The notes beneath the pieces were generated by a model that was not told where the DNA came from, ran no database searches, and was given only the letters and a program-made list of their open reading frames with translations. From RHKX01 sp963820055 (GTDB lineage: Bacteria; Actinomycetota; Thermoleophilia; Solirubrobacterales; 70-9): a stretch of DNA of 64,000 nucleotides. Below are positions 16,319 through 24,155 of this stretch, piece by piece. The DNA lies in NCBI GenBank assembly GCA_963820055.1, contig CAWFYJ010000004.1, forward strand, positions 682,001-746,000, written 5' to 3'. A program made the position numbers and the translations under genes. Each line of letters opens with the position of its first letter. The stretch's first letter is position 1.

Positions 16319-16990
16319 TCACCCCGGCCGGCGGCCGGAGTGGATCGCGATGATCCCGCCGGCGAGGATCGTCCAGCGGATCTCCTCGAGGCCGGCCCGG
16401 TCCATGATCTCGGCGAGCCCCCGCGGGGGCGGGAACCGCTTCACCGATTCCGGCAGGTAGCTGTAGGCGTCGCTGTCGCCGGCGACCTTGCCGATCATCG
16501 GCACCAGGCGGTCGAACCAGATCGAGAAGAACGTCGAGAGCGGCGGGCGCGTCGGCTGGGTGATCTCGAGGATCACGAGCCGCCCGCCCGGCTTCAGCAC
16601 CCGGGTCATCTCGGCGATGCCGCGGTCGAGATCGGAGAGGTTGCGGACGCCGAAGCCGACGGTGACGGCGTCGAAGCCGGCGTCGTCGTAGGGGAGCTCG
16701 AGCGCGTCCGCCCATTCGAAGATCGGCTTCGCGCCGGCGTTCGGGACCCGCTTCTCGCGGGCGAGGTCGAGCATCCGCTCCGAGAAGTCGGAGCCGACGA
16801 CGCGGCCGCCGGGCCCGACGCGGCGCGACAGCTCGAGCGTGAGGTCGCCGGTGCCGCAGCAGACGTCGAGCGCGGCGTCGCCGGGCTGAAGCCCGGCGCG
16901 ATCGACGGCGCGGGCCCGCCAGCGGTGGTGCATCCCGGCGGTCATCGCCGAGTTCATCACGTCATATACGCCGGCGATCCGGTCGAACAT
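16319..16990 (-). CDS. menG: Demethylmenaquinone methyltransferase (MenG/UbiE)
   Basis: SAM-dependent C-methyltransferase that completes menaquinone. Motifs: ALDVCCGTGDLTLELS (SAM loop), VGSDFSERMLDLAREK, VTVGFGVRNLSDLDRGIAEM and RVLKPGGRLVILEITQP. From ATG at 16990 it is 223 residues, but the conserved family N-terminus normally extends upstream, and here TTAESKPSRDSEQFASEVRG is in frame before the ATG. The only upstream start option is a CTG at 17053 that overlaps the qcrC stop as CTGA. So the true N-terminus may be 21 residues longer. Part of the haem-bc-menaquinone operon. Confidence 0.9.
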   Translation of the reverse strand: MFDRIAGVYDVMNSAMTAGMHHRWRARAVDRAGLQPGDAALDVCCGTGDLTLELSRRVGPGGRVVGSDFSERMLDLAREKRVPNAGAKPIFEWADALELPYDDAGFDAVTVGFGVRNLSDLDRGIAEMTRVLKPGGRLVILEITQPTRPPLSTFFSIWFDRLVPMIGKVAGDSDAYSYLPESVKRFPPPRGLAEIMDRAGLEEIRWTILAGGIIAIHSGRRPG

Positions 16991-17049
16991 TCCGCGAACC
17001 TCTGAGGCGAACTGCTCCGAGTCGCGCGACGGCTTGCTCTCGGCGGTCG

Positions 17050-17907
17050 TCAGGGGCTCTGGCCGGAGTCGGTGGTCGCCCCCGCCCCGTCGGTCGTGCT
17101 GCCCGCATCGGGCTGGACCACAGCGGGGTTGCCCCCGGAGCTTTCGACCGAGCCGGATCCGGCGACGCCGGTCTCACCGGAGCTGGCCTGCTCCTCGCCG
17201 TTCAGTGAGCCGAGGAAGGCGACGAGATCGCGGAACTTCTCCGGTTCGTCCTCGGCCATCGAGGCGTAGGAAGGCATGATGCCCGGCCCGATTTCGAGGG
17301 AACGGGCAATGGCGGCCGGGTTCAGGCGCGCACCGATCTCGGTCAGCTTCGGACCGGGACCGTTGTTGCCGTTCTCGCCGAACTGGTGGCAGGCCAGACA
17401 GCCCGACTGGGCGGCGACCAGCTTGCCCGCTTCGTACTCGGGAGCGACTGCGATGTCGATCTCGGTCGGCGAGCCCGCGTTGGCGCCGAGGAAGGTTAGG
17501 AAGGCCATGGCGCCGATCGTCATCACGCCGGCGATCGAAGCGATCGGGCGCTTCAGCGGGTTGCGCTCCGGGTTGCGGTCGTAGAACGGCAGCAGGAGCA
17601 GCAGCACCATGCAGATCGTCGGCACGCCGATCGTCGCGATCGGGACGAGCTCCGGCGGCTTGATGACGCGCAGCAGCTCGAAGAGGAAGAAGAAGTACCA
17701 CTCGGGTCGCGGCACGTAGGTGGTGGTCGTCGGATCGGCCTTCGGTCCCTGCTCGGCGCCGAGGTAGAGCGACATGAAGATGATCACGGCGACGACGACG
17801 ACCGCCATCACCGAGTCCTTCATGATCGCGTACGGGAAGAAGGGCTTGCCCTTCTTCTTCATCACCTCGTACTCGCGGAGGTACTGCTCCTTCTCGGTCC
17901 GGTTCAC
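17050..17907 (-). CDS. qcrC: Menaquinol-cytochrome c reductase, cytochrome b C-terminal half fused to cytochrome c
   Basis: 285 residues. The N-terminal half is the subunit-IV-like part of cytochrome b (PRPEWYFFFLFELLRVIKPP, helices VPIATIGVPTICMVLLLLLP and SIAGVMTIGAMAFLTFLG). A cytochrome c domain follows with haem motif CLACH at 170-174 and likely axial Met in GPGIMPSYASM. This b/c fusion matches the QcrC arrangement of Bacillus. The C-terminal 60 residues are Gly/Ser/Thr-rich. The GTG start overlaps the qcrB stop (GTGA). It passes electrons from the Rieske centre to downstream oxidases. Confidence 0.93.
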   Translation of the reverse strand: MNRTEKEQYLREYEVMKKKGKPFFPYAIMKDSVMAVVVVAVIIFMSLYLGAEQGPKADPTTTTYVPRPEWYFFFLFELLRVIKPPELVPIATIGVPTICMVLLLLLPFYDRNPERNPLKRPIASIAGVMTIGAMAFLTFLGANAGSPTEIDIAVAPEYEAGKLVAAQSGCLACHQFGENGNNGPGPKLTEIGARLNPAAIARSLEIGPGIMPSYASMAEDEPEKFRDLVAFLGSLNGEEQASSGETGVAGSGSVESSGGNPAVVQPDAGSTTDGAGATTDSGQSP

Positions 17908-18842
17908 GAGGCGCTCCCGTTGCCCGAGCCGTTGCCGTTGTGGCCGTTGGCGATCGCCTCGACCGTTTCGGAGCGGGCGTCCTTCGGCTTCCGGTCGGCC
18001 CGCAGCCACGGCGGCGCGGTCGTGCCCATCTTGACCACGAGGTAGAGATGGGCGCCGATCATCGCGATGATCGCGCCGGGGACCATCAGCATGTGGATCG
18101 CGTAGAAGCGCGAGAGCGTGGTCGCGCCGAACTCGGGGCCGGCGCGGAGGAAGTCGGAGAGGTACGGACCGACGATCGGGCCGGTGCCGTTGATGTTGAC
18201 GCCGACGATCGTGGCCCAGTAGGAACGCTGGTCGAAGGGCAGCAGGTAACCGGTGAAGCCCATCACCATCGTCAGGATCAGCAGGACGACGCCGATCACC
18301 CAGTTGAGCTCACGCGGGTACTTGTAGGCGCCGAAGAAGAAGGTCCGCGCCATGTGGACGAAGACGAGGATGACCATCACCGAGGCGCCCCACTTGTGCA
18401 TCCCGCGGACGAACTCGCCGAGGAAGACGTCGTTGGTGAGGTGCGTGATCGAGGCGTAAGCCTCGACCGGTGACGGGGTGTAGTACATCGCCAGGAAGAC
18501 GCCGGTGATCGCCTGGACGACGAAGGCGAAGAGCGTGGCGGAGCCGAGCGTGTAGAACCAGTTCGTCCCCTTCGGCACCTTTCGCATCAGCATCGCGGTC
18601 AGGAAGCTCGTGGCCCCCATCCGCTCGTCGACCCAGCCGACGAGGTCCGCCGGAGCGTCCTTGGCGCCTGTCGTCAGCCGCTTGGTCGGGCTGTCGGTGA
18701 CCGGCGAGGCGTCCGCGCCGTTCTTGCCCGGCTTGCCGTTCGGGGCGTCGCCGTTCTTGTAGGCGACGCCGTTGCCGTTCGCGTGCCCCGGCTTCGGGGG
18801 CCGGCGCATCGGCGGGGGGAGCAGCTTCTGGAAATCGGGCAT
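17904..18842 (-). CDS. qcrB: Menaquinol-cytochrome c reductase, cytochrome b N-terminal half
   Basis: 312 residues. After a 90-residue Gly/Asn/Lys-rich cytoplasmic N-terminus come four membrane helices of cytochrome b6. The haem-ligating histidine pairs are visible in RGMHKWGASVMVILVFVHMA and in FYAIHMLMVPGAIIAMIGAH. GFTGYLLPFDQRSYWATIVG is the quinol-site helix segment. This is a b6-type split cytochrome b, completed by qcrC. The extended N-terminus is unusual and probably disordered. Located 11 nt after qcrA. Confidence 0.95.
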   Translation of the reverse strand: MPDFQKLLPPPMRRPPKPGHANGNGVAYKNGDAPNGKPGKNGADASPVTDSPTKRLTTGAKDAPADLVGWVDERMGATSFLTAMLMRKVPKGTNWFYTLGSATLFAFVVQAITGVFLAMYYTPSPVEAYASITHLTNDVFLGEFVRGMHKWGASVMVILVFVHMARTFFFGAYKYPRELNWVIGVVLLILTMVMGFTGYLLPFDQRSYWATIVGVNINGTGPIVGPYLSDFLRAGPEFGATTLSRFYAIHMLMVPGAIIAMIGAHLYLVVKMGTTAPPWLRADRKPKDARSETVEAIANGHNGNGSGNGSAS

Positions 18843-18853
18843 CGCTTACCTGC

Positions 18854-19540
18854 CTACGACGAGGGGGGAGCGGCGGTGGACGGACGGGGCGGGTAGAGGT
18901 ACTCCCAGACGCCGCCGGTGAACTCCCCGGGGTCGCGGGCCCGGACCGGCTCGAGCTGAGAGGTGACGCTGTAGCGGGGACCGATCTCGACGGTGTTGTC
19001 GGTCACGCGGGTCTGGAACCGGTCGAGGGGCCGGACCGGAGGGCCGCCGATGACGAGACCCTGGAAGTCGTAGACGCCGCCGTGGCACGGGCAGATGAAG
19101 TTGCCGGCGGCCTGGACGAAGCGGACCGGGCAGCCGAGGTGGGCGCAGCGGGTCGAGACCGCGATGTAGGACTCGGGGTCCTCGCCGAGGTCGACGCTGC
19201 CCTGGCGGACGTAGACCGTGCTCTTGCCGGCCTCGCCGATGCCCTCGACGATCGTGATCACCCGCGGGACATAGGTCTCGGGGACGAAGTCGTCGAGCGG
19301 GCCGACCGCCTGCCAGTTCTCTTCGGGCTGGTCGAAGATCGGCGCGACCGCGAAGCCGAGGGCGGGAAGGACGATCGCGAGGCCGGCGACTCCGCCGAGC
19401 GCCTGACCGGCGACGGCGAAGACCTTGCGTCGGGTCATCGACTCGCCCTCGAAGTAGCCGATCGGCTTCATCGGGGGGAGCTCTGCGGCACGGCTTTCGC
19501 CGGCCGGGCTGGTGGTCTTTTCTTCGCCTGATTCAGCCAC
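18854..19540 (-). CDS. qcrA: Rieske iron-sulfur subunit of the bc complex
   Basis: 228 residues. A twin-arginine signal/anchor (SMTRRKVFAVAGQALGGVAG, 35-54) precedes one membrane helix and the Rieske domain. [2Fe-2S] ligands are in CAHLGC (132-137) and CPCHGG (150-155). GPPVRPLDRFQTRV is the characteristic loop after the cluster. It would need the Tat system encoded at 8-9 kb. It overlaps the upstream unknown gene by 8 nt. Confidence 0.95.
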   Translation of the reverse strand: MAESGEEKTTSPAGESRAAELPPMKPIGYFEGESMTRRKVFAVAGQALGGVAGLAIVLPALGFAVAPIFDQPEENWQAVGPLDDFVPETYVPRVITIVEGIGEAGKSTVYVRQGSVDLGEDPESYIAVSTRCAHLGCPVRFVQAAGNFICPCHGGVYDFQGLVIGGPPVRPLDRFQTRVTDNTVEIGPRYSVTSQLEPVRARDPGEFTGGVWEYLYPPRPSTAAPPSS

Positions 19541-20141
19541 GGTTCGGGGCTGAGAATCCTACTGCTTTGCAAGCATCGGACAGCAACTCGGAGAGGCCGG
19601 CCTCGTCGGCCCGCTCGCGGGCGGCGGCCCAGAGCGGCCCCGGATCGCCCGTCTGCCGCAGCGTCTCCTTGGCGGGCGCGTGCCCGGCGGACGGTCCCGT
19701 CGCGATCGCGACGGCCGCGGCCAGCCAAGCGATCGCGGGAGCGCCGGGATCGGAGTCCGGGGCAGCGTCGAGCTGGGCGGCGATCGAGATCAGGTCGGAG
19801 AGCTCGTTGACGGCGAGCAGGTCGCCGAGCCTGGCGAGGCGCTCGATCCCGCGCGCGTAGAGGTGGTCGCCGACGAGCAGCCGAAGGTCGGGGTCGAGCT
19901 GGGCCAGCAGCCGCGGCTCCCCGTAGTGGCAGAGATATCCCTCGCGGACGAGCTCGACGACGAGCGCGTAGGCGCCGGGGTCCTCGGCGGTGCGCGGCCC
20001 CGCCGCGACGAGCAGACCGACCCCGGGCGAGGCGACCGGCTCGGCGACGTGACCGGAGATGACCGGCCCCTCCTCGCGGAGCTCGGCGGCGAGGTCCGCG
20101 AGGGCGTCCTCGGGTCGGGTCGGCGGCTCGGCCACGCTCAT
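19533..20141 (-). CDS. Unknown protein, weakly HepS-like, within respiratory operon
   Basis: 202 residues, mostly helical, no signal peptide. The centre reads GDHLYARGIERLARLGDLLA followed by VNELSDLISIAAQL, which is reminiscent of the GD-YA region of isoprenyl diphosphate synthases and their non-catalytic partner HepS, but no DDxxD motif is present. Two downstream genes encode MenG and a polyprenyl synthase, so a regulatory HepS-type subunit is an attractive guess. The ATG at 20141 overlaps the hemL stop (ATGA) and its end overlaps qcrA. Alternatively a lineage-specific bc-complex factor. Confidence 0.55.
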   Translation of the reverse strand: MSVAEPPTRPEDALADLAAELREEGPVISGHVAEPVASPGVGLLVAAGPRTAEDPGAYALVVELVREGYLCHYGEPRLLAQLDPDLRLLVGDHLYARGIERLARLGDLLAVNELSDLISIAAQLDAAPDSDPGAPAIAWLAAAVAIATGPSAGHAPAKETLRQTGDPGPLWAAARERADEAGLSELLSDACKAVGFSAPNRG

Positions 20142-22621
20142 CCCAGCGCTTCCCGGAAGCATTCCTCGGCCGCCTCGCACGTGAGGTCGATCGCCTCCTC
20201 GTCGTGGGCGAGCGAGACGAACCAGGCCTCGAACTGCGACGGCGGCGGGTAGAAGCCGCGCTCGAGCATCGCCCGGCAGAAGCGGGCGTAGGCGTCGAGG
20301 TCGCAGGCCTGGGCGCCGGCGAAGTCGTGCGGCGGCTCGGCCGCGAAGAACGGCGTGACGAGCCCCGGCACCGAGCGGACGCAGATCCGCGGCTCCTCAC
20401 CGGAGGCGCTCTCGGCGGCGCGGAACAGCCCGGCGGCGAGGCGGTCCGTCGCGGCCCCGAGGCGGGCGTAGGCGTCGTCGTCGAGCTTGCGGAGGGTGGC
20501 GAGCCCGGCGGCGACGGCGAGTGGGTTCCCCGACAGCGTTCCCGCCTGGTAGACGTCGCCGGCCGGGGCGACGCGATCGAGCAGCTCGCGGGAGCCGCCA
20601 TAGGCCGCGGCAGGGAGGCCGCCGCCGATCACCTTGCCCATCACGGTCAGGTCGGCCGCGACATCGAGCAGCTGCTGGGCGCCGCCGCGAGCGACCCGGA
20701 AGCCGCTGATCACCTCGTCGCAGACGAGCAGGGCGCCGGAGTCGTCGGCGAGCGAGCGGAGGTGCTCGAGGAAGCCCTCGCGAGGCGGGATCAGGCCCAT
20801 GTTCGCGGGGATCGGCTCGCAGAGGATGGCGGCCGGCTCGTACATGTCGACGGCCTGCTCGACGGCGAGGAAGTCGTTCCAGGGGACGATCGCGGTGGCT
20901 TCGGCCTGGGCGCGGGGCACGCCGGGGCTGGCCGGGATCCCCTGCGTCGCCAGCCCTGAGCCCGCCTCGGCGAGGAGGCCGTCGACGTGGCCGTGGTAGG
21001 CGCCGGCGAACTTGACGACCCGCTCGCGGCCGGTCGCCGCGCGGGCGAGGCGGATCGCGCTCATCGAAGCCTCGGTGCCGGAGTTGACCATCCGGATCAT
21101 CTCCACCGACGCGAAGCGGTCGGCGACCTCGGCGGCGAGCTCGACCTCGCCCTCGGTCGCGGCGCCGTAGGACGTGCCGCGGGCGGCGGCGACGCTGACA
21201 GCCTCGACGACCGAAGGCTCGGCATGACCGAGGATCAGCGGTCCCCAGGAGCAGACCCAGTCGACGTAGGCGTTGCCGTCGACGTCGAAGACCCGGTTGC
21301 CCTCGGCGCGGTCGATGAAGATCGGGTCGCGGCCGATCGAGCCCATCGCCCGGACCGGCGAGTTGACTCCGCCCGGCATCAGCCCGACCGCGCGGGCGTA
21401 GAGCTCCGCCGACCTCTCCGAGTTCAAGTTGCGGGCTGGTCGGCTGTCTCGGCGGCCGTCCGCGCCGAAGGCCTCCGGCGCGTGCTCGCGCTCCCAGGCC
21501 TCGTAGTCGGGCGTGAAGTAGCGCAGGCGGATCTTCTTGAACTCGGTCGAGCTGTAGAGGACGGCGCGATCGGCGCCGTGGAGGTCGTGCTCGTCGGCGA
21601 TCGACTGCAGGACCGCGTCGCATTCCTCCTTCGAGCGGCCATGGGCCATCGTGAACACCGAGTAGGGCCAGTCGGCGTAGGTCGGGCGCTCATAGCAGTG
21701 GGAGATCCCGCGGACGGCCGCCATCCGGCCGCCGGTGTCGGGGACGTCGGCCGGGTCGACCTTCCAGACGCCCATGCCGTTCGCCGAGAAGCCGGCGCGG
21801 CGATGGAAGAGGATCGCCGCGACGCGGCGGAGGATCTTGCGGTCGATCATCCCCCGGAGGTGATCGAGGAGCTCCTCGGTGCTGAGCCCGACCTCGGCCG
21901 CGGCGGCGTCGTAGGGCCGCTCGACGACGTCCATCGGCCCCTGCAGCGCCTTGATGACGGCGACGTCGAAGTCGTCGTAGGGCTGACGCTCGAGCTCACG
22001 GGGCGGGACCGCCTCGACCTTCGCGGCGAGCGCGTCGGTGTCGCCCTCCATCTCGAGGTTCATGTTGATCTTGAACATCGTCAGCGTCGGCAGCTGGCGG
22101 ATCGACTCGGCGCCGGTCAGGCGCTGGAGGACCTCGAGCGTGCCCTCGAGGCCGAGCACCGAGTCGGGCGGGGTCGCGATCGTGAACCAGAGGTTGAACT
22201 CGTGATCGCGCAGGTAGTTGTGGGAGACCCCGGGGTGGGAGTTGATGATCTTCGCGGGGCGGTGCGGGTACTCGGAGTCGACCTTGGCGGCGACGAGCAT
22301 CGAGGAGTAACCGAGCGCGCGGGTGTCGAAGATCGGCGTGATCTCGCGGATGATCCGGCCGTCGAGGAGGCGCTGGGTGCGCTCCATGAACTCGCCGATC
22401 GGCAGCTCCGCGGCGGCGCTGAGCTTCGCGTACGGCTCCGGGTCGAGCGGGAACTCCGACTGCATCAGGTTCATCAGCCGCCGGTCGGTGTCGTCGAGCG
22501 GGATCGCGGCGCCGTCCTTGCGGGAGCGCAGCTTCGGTCCCGCCGGAGCACGGCGGCGCTTGCCGTCGCCGGAGTCCTCCGGCGCGGTCTCTTCTGTCTC
22601 GGTCTCGGTCAGCTCAGCCAT
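20138..22621 (-). CDS. hemL: Fusion: siroheme-decarboxylase-like AhbA + AhbB domains + glutamate-1-semialdehyde aminotransferase (HemL)
   Basis: 827 residues in one uninterrupted frame. Residues about 40-200 match AhbA/NirD-type AsnC-like proteins (LMNLMQSEFPLDPEPYAKLS; GVSHNYLRDHEFNLWFT, His134). About 215-395 match AhbB (FHRRAGFSANGMGVWKV; ISHCYERPTYADWPYSVF, His308; YSSTEFKKIRLRYF). About 405-827 are a complete HemL: LMPGGVNSPVRA, NSGTEASMSAIRLAR, and PLP Lys663 in TVMGKVIGGG. HemL makes 5-aminolevulinate, the substrate of the HemB encoded just upstream. Siroheme decarboxylases act late in the alternative haem or haem d1 routes, so one chain joins early and late tetrapyrrole functions. The N-terminal part could instead be a haem-sensing regulatory module. 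Confidence 0.9.
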   Translation of the reverse strand: MAELTETETEETAPEDSGDGKRRRAPAGPKLRSRKDGAAIPLDDTDRRLMNLMQSEFPLDPEPYAKLSAAAELPIGEFMERTQRLLDGRIIREITPIFDTRALGYSSMLVAAKVDSEYPHRPAKIINSHPGVSHNYLRDHEFNLWFTIATPPDSVLGLEGTLEVLQRLTGAESIRQLPTLTMFKINMNLEMEGDTDALAAKVEAVPPRELERQPYDDFDVAVIKALQGPMDVVERPYDAAAAEVGLSTEELLDHLRGMIDRKILRRVAAILFHRRAGFSANGMGVWKVDPADVPDTGGRMAAVRGISHCYERPTYADWPYSVFTMAHGRSKEECDAVLQSIADEHDLHGADRAVLYSSTEFKKIRLRYFTPDYEAWEREHAPEAFGADGRRDSRPARNLNSERSAELYARAVGLMPGGVNSPVRAMGSIGRDPIFIDRAEGNRVFDVDGNAYVDWVCSWGPLILGHAEPSVVEAVSVAAARGTSYGAATEGEVELAAEVADRFASVEMIRMVNSGTEASMSAIRLARAATGRERVVKFAGAYHGHVDGLLAEAGSGLATQGIPASPGVPRAQAEATAIVPWNDFLAVEQAVDMYEPAAILCEPIPANMGLIPPREGFLEHLRSLADDSGALLVCDEVISGFRVARGGAQQLLDVAADLTVMGKVIGGGLPAAAYGGSRELLDRVAPAGDVYQAGTLSGNPLAVAAGLATLRKLDDDAYARLGAATDRLAAGLFRAAESASGEEPRICVRSVPGLVTPFFAAEPPHDFAGAQACDLDAYARFCRAMLERGFYPPPSQFEAWFVSLAHDEEAIDLTCEAAEECFREALG

Positions 22622-23591
22622 GAAGCCAGTTTGCCGCGTCCTTCGCGTAGTAGGTGATGATCGCGTCCGCTCCGGCTCGCCGGATCGAGGTCAGCGCCTC
22701 GAGCACCGCGGCACGCTCGTCGAGCCATCCGGCCTCGACCGCCGCCTTGAGCATCGAATACTCGCCCGAGACATGGTAGGCCGCGAGCGGTGCGCCGGTT
22801 GCCTCCTTGACGCGGTGGATCACGTCGAGGTAGGGCAGCGCGGGCTTGACCATCAGCATGTCGGCGCCCTCGTCGAGGTCGAGCTTCGACTCGCGGACCG
22901 CCTCGAGGACGTTGGCCGGGTCCATCTGGTAACCGCGGCGGTCGCCGCTGGAGGGCGTCGAGTCGGCGGCGTCCCGGAACGGCCCGTAGAAGGCCGACGC
23001 GTACTTGGCCGAGTAGCTGATGATCGGCGTCTCGCTGTGCCCCTCGCCGTCGAGCTGGCCGCGGATCGCCGCGATCCGGCCGTCCATCATGTCCGAGGGA
23101 GCGACCGCGTCGGCACCGGCGGCGGCCTGCGAGAGCGCCGTCTTGGCGATCAGCTCCAGCGAGAGGTCGTTGTCGACCTGGCCGTCGTCGCGGAGCCAGC
23201 CGCAGTGCCCGTGGGAGGTGTACTCGCACATGCACGTGTCGGCGATCACGGTCAGGTCCGGATCGGCCTCCTTGAGCGCCCGGATCGCCATCTGGACGAT
23301 GCCCTCGTCGTCGAAGGCGCCCGTGCCCATCTCGTCCTTGTCGGCGGGAATGCCGAACAGCAGGACCGAGTCGACGCCGGCATCGCGGACCGCTCCGGCC
23401 TCCTCGACGAGCGCGTCGATCGACAGCCGCTGGACCCCGGGCATCGAGGCGACGTCCTCGCGGACGTCGCTGCCGGCGGTCACGAACAGCGGCTGGATCA
23501 GGTGAGCGGGCGTCAGCTCCGTCTCACGGGTGAGGCCGCGAAGGACTCCGGTCCGACGCAACCTCCGCATCCTTGTTGCGGGGAAGGCCAT
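22614..23591 (-). CDS. hemB: Delta-aminolevulinic acid dehydratase (porphobilinogen synthase)
   Basis: 325 residues; condenses two 5-aminolevulinates to porphobilinogen. The Zn-binding Cys loop DTCMCEYTSHGHCG and both active-site lysines (SYSAKYASAFYGPFRDAA; DMLMVKPALPYLD) are present, as is the N-terminal RLRRTGVLRGLTRET. First gene of the eight-gene unit; it overlaps the HemL fusion by 8 nt, so product of one enzyme and substrate of the other are co-translated. A TAGACT box sits 8 nt before the ATG, with no Shine-Dalgarno sequence. Confidence 0.96.
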   Translation of the reverse strand: MAFPATRMRRLRRTGVLRGLTRETELTPAHLIQPLFVTAGSDVREDVASMPGVQRLSIDALVEEAGAVRDAGVDSVLLFGIPADKDEMGTGAFDDEGIVQMAIRALKEADPDLTVIADTCMCEYTSHGHCGWLRDDGQVDNDLSLELIAKTALSQAAAGADAVAPSDMMDGRIAAIRGQLDGEGHSETPIISYSAKYASAFYGPFRDAADSTPSSGDRRGYQMDPANVLEAVRESKLDLDEGADMLMVKPALPYLDVIHRVKEATGAPLAAYHVSGEYSMLKAAVEAGWLDERAAVLEALTSIRRAGADAIITYYAKDAANWLHG

Positions 23592-23599
23592 CGGGCCGG

Positions 23600-23605
23600 A
23601 GTCTA
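23600..23605 (-). promoter_or_regulatory. -10 box for hemB operon
   Basis: TAGACT on the minus strand, 8 nt before the hemB ATG; probable promoter of the whole haem-bc-menaquinone unit. Confidence 0.5.
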
Positions 23606-23619
23606 GGCGGCGGCCGACC

Positions 23620-24084
23620 TCAGCCGGTCGTGCTGTCCGTCGACGGTGCGGAGCTGTCGCCGCCCACCGAGGTCGGGCCTGCCAGGTCGACCTTCCAGAC
23701 GCCGTCCTCCTGCGTCGTGTAGATGTCGGAGGTCTGGCCGTCGGCGGTCACCGAGACGGTGGCGGACGTGTCGCCGTTGGTCGTGACGTCGCCGATCTCG
23801 ATCGAGTCGGGGATGCCTGCGGTCCCGGCCTTGACGGACTTGTCGAAGGAGGCCTCGCAGCTGTCCTCGGGCCCGGCCGCCAATTTCTGCGAGTCGGTCG
23901 TCAGCGCCGCGCACGCCGCGGCGCCGTCCTCAGCCTTCGAGGCGTCGAAGAATGCCTGGACGGCGTCCTCGGGGCTACCGGCGTCGCTGCTGCTGTCGGT
24001 GCTGTCGCTGCTGCCGCAGCCGACCACTACTGCCGCGGTGAGCGCGAGCGCTCCGACGGCCATCCGCTTGAAGTCGAAACTCAC
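23620..24084 (-). CDS. Lipoprotein with NTF2-like/DUF4878-type fold
   Basis: 154 residues starting at GTG with GAGAGG upstream. The signal ends in a lipobox (AAVVVGCGSS), then a Ser/Asp linker and a compact domain: SPEDAVQAFFDASKAEDGAA (helix), SQKLAAGPEDSCEASFDKSV, then beta strands IEIGDVTTNGDTSATVSV and EDGVWKVDLAGP. This order matches small lipoproteins of the DUF4878/NTF2-like type. Function unknown. It lies just upstream of the hemB promoter and downstream of the ABC-2 exporter genes. Confidence 0.75.
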   Translation of the reverse strand: MSFDFKRMAVGALALTAAVVVGCGSSDSTDSSSDAGSPEDAVQAFFDASKAEDGAAACAALTTDSQKLAAGPEDSCEASFDKSVKAGTAGIPDSIEIGDVTTNGDTSATVSVTADGQTSDIYTTQEDGVWKVDLAGPTSVGGDSSAPSTDSTTG

Positions 24085-24155
24085 AGATACCTCTCTGATT
24101 GCTGAAAAGGGGACGGCGCAGGGTAGCGGCGATGGGTCCTGACGGTGACCGTGGC

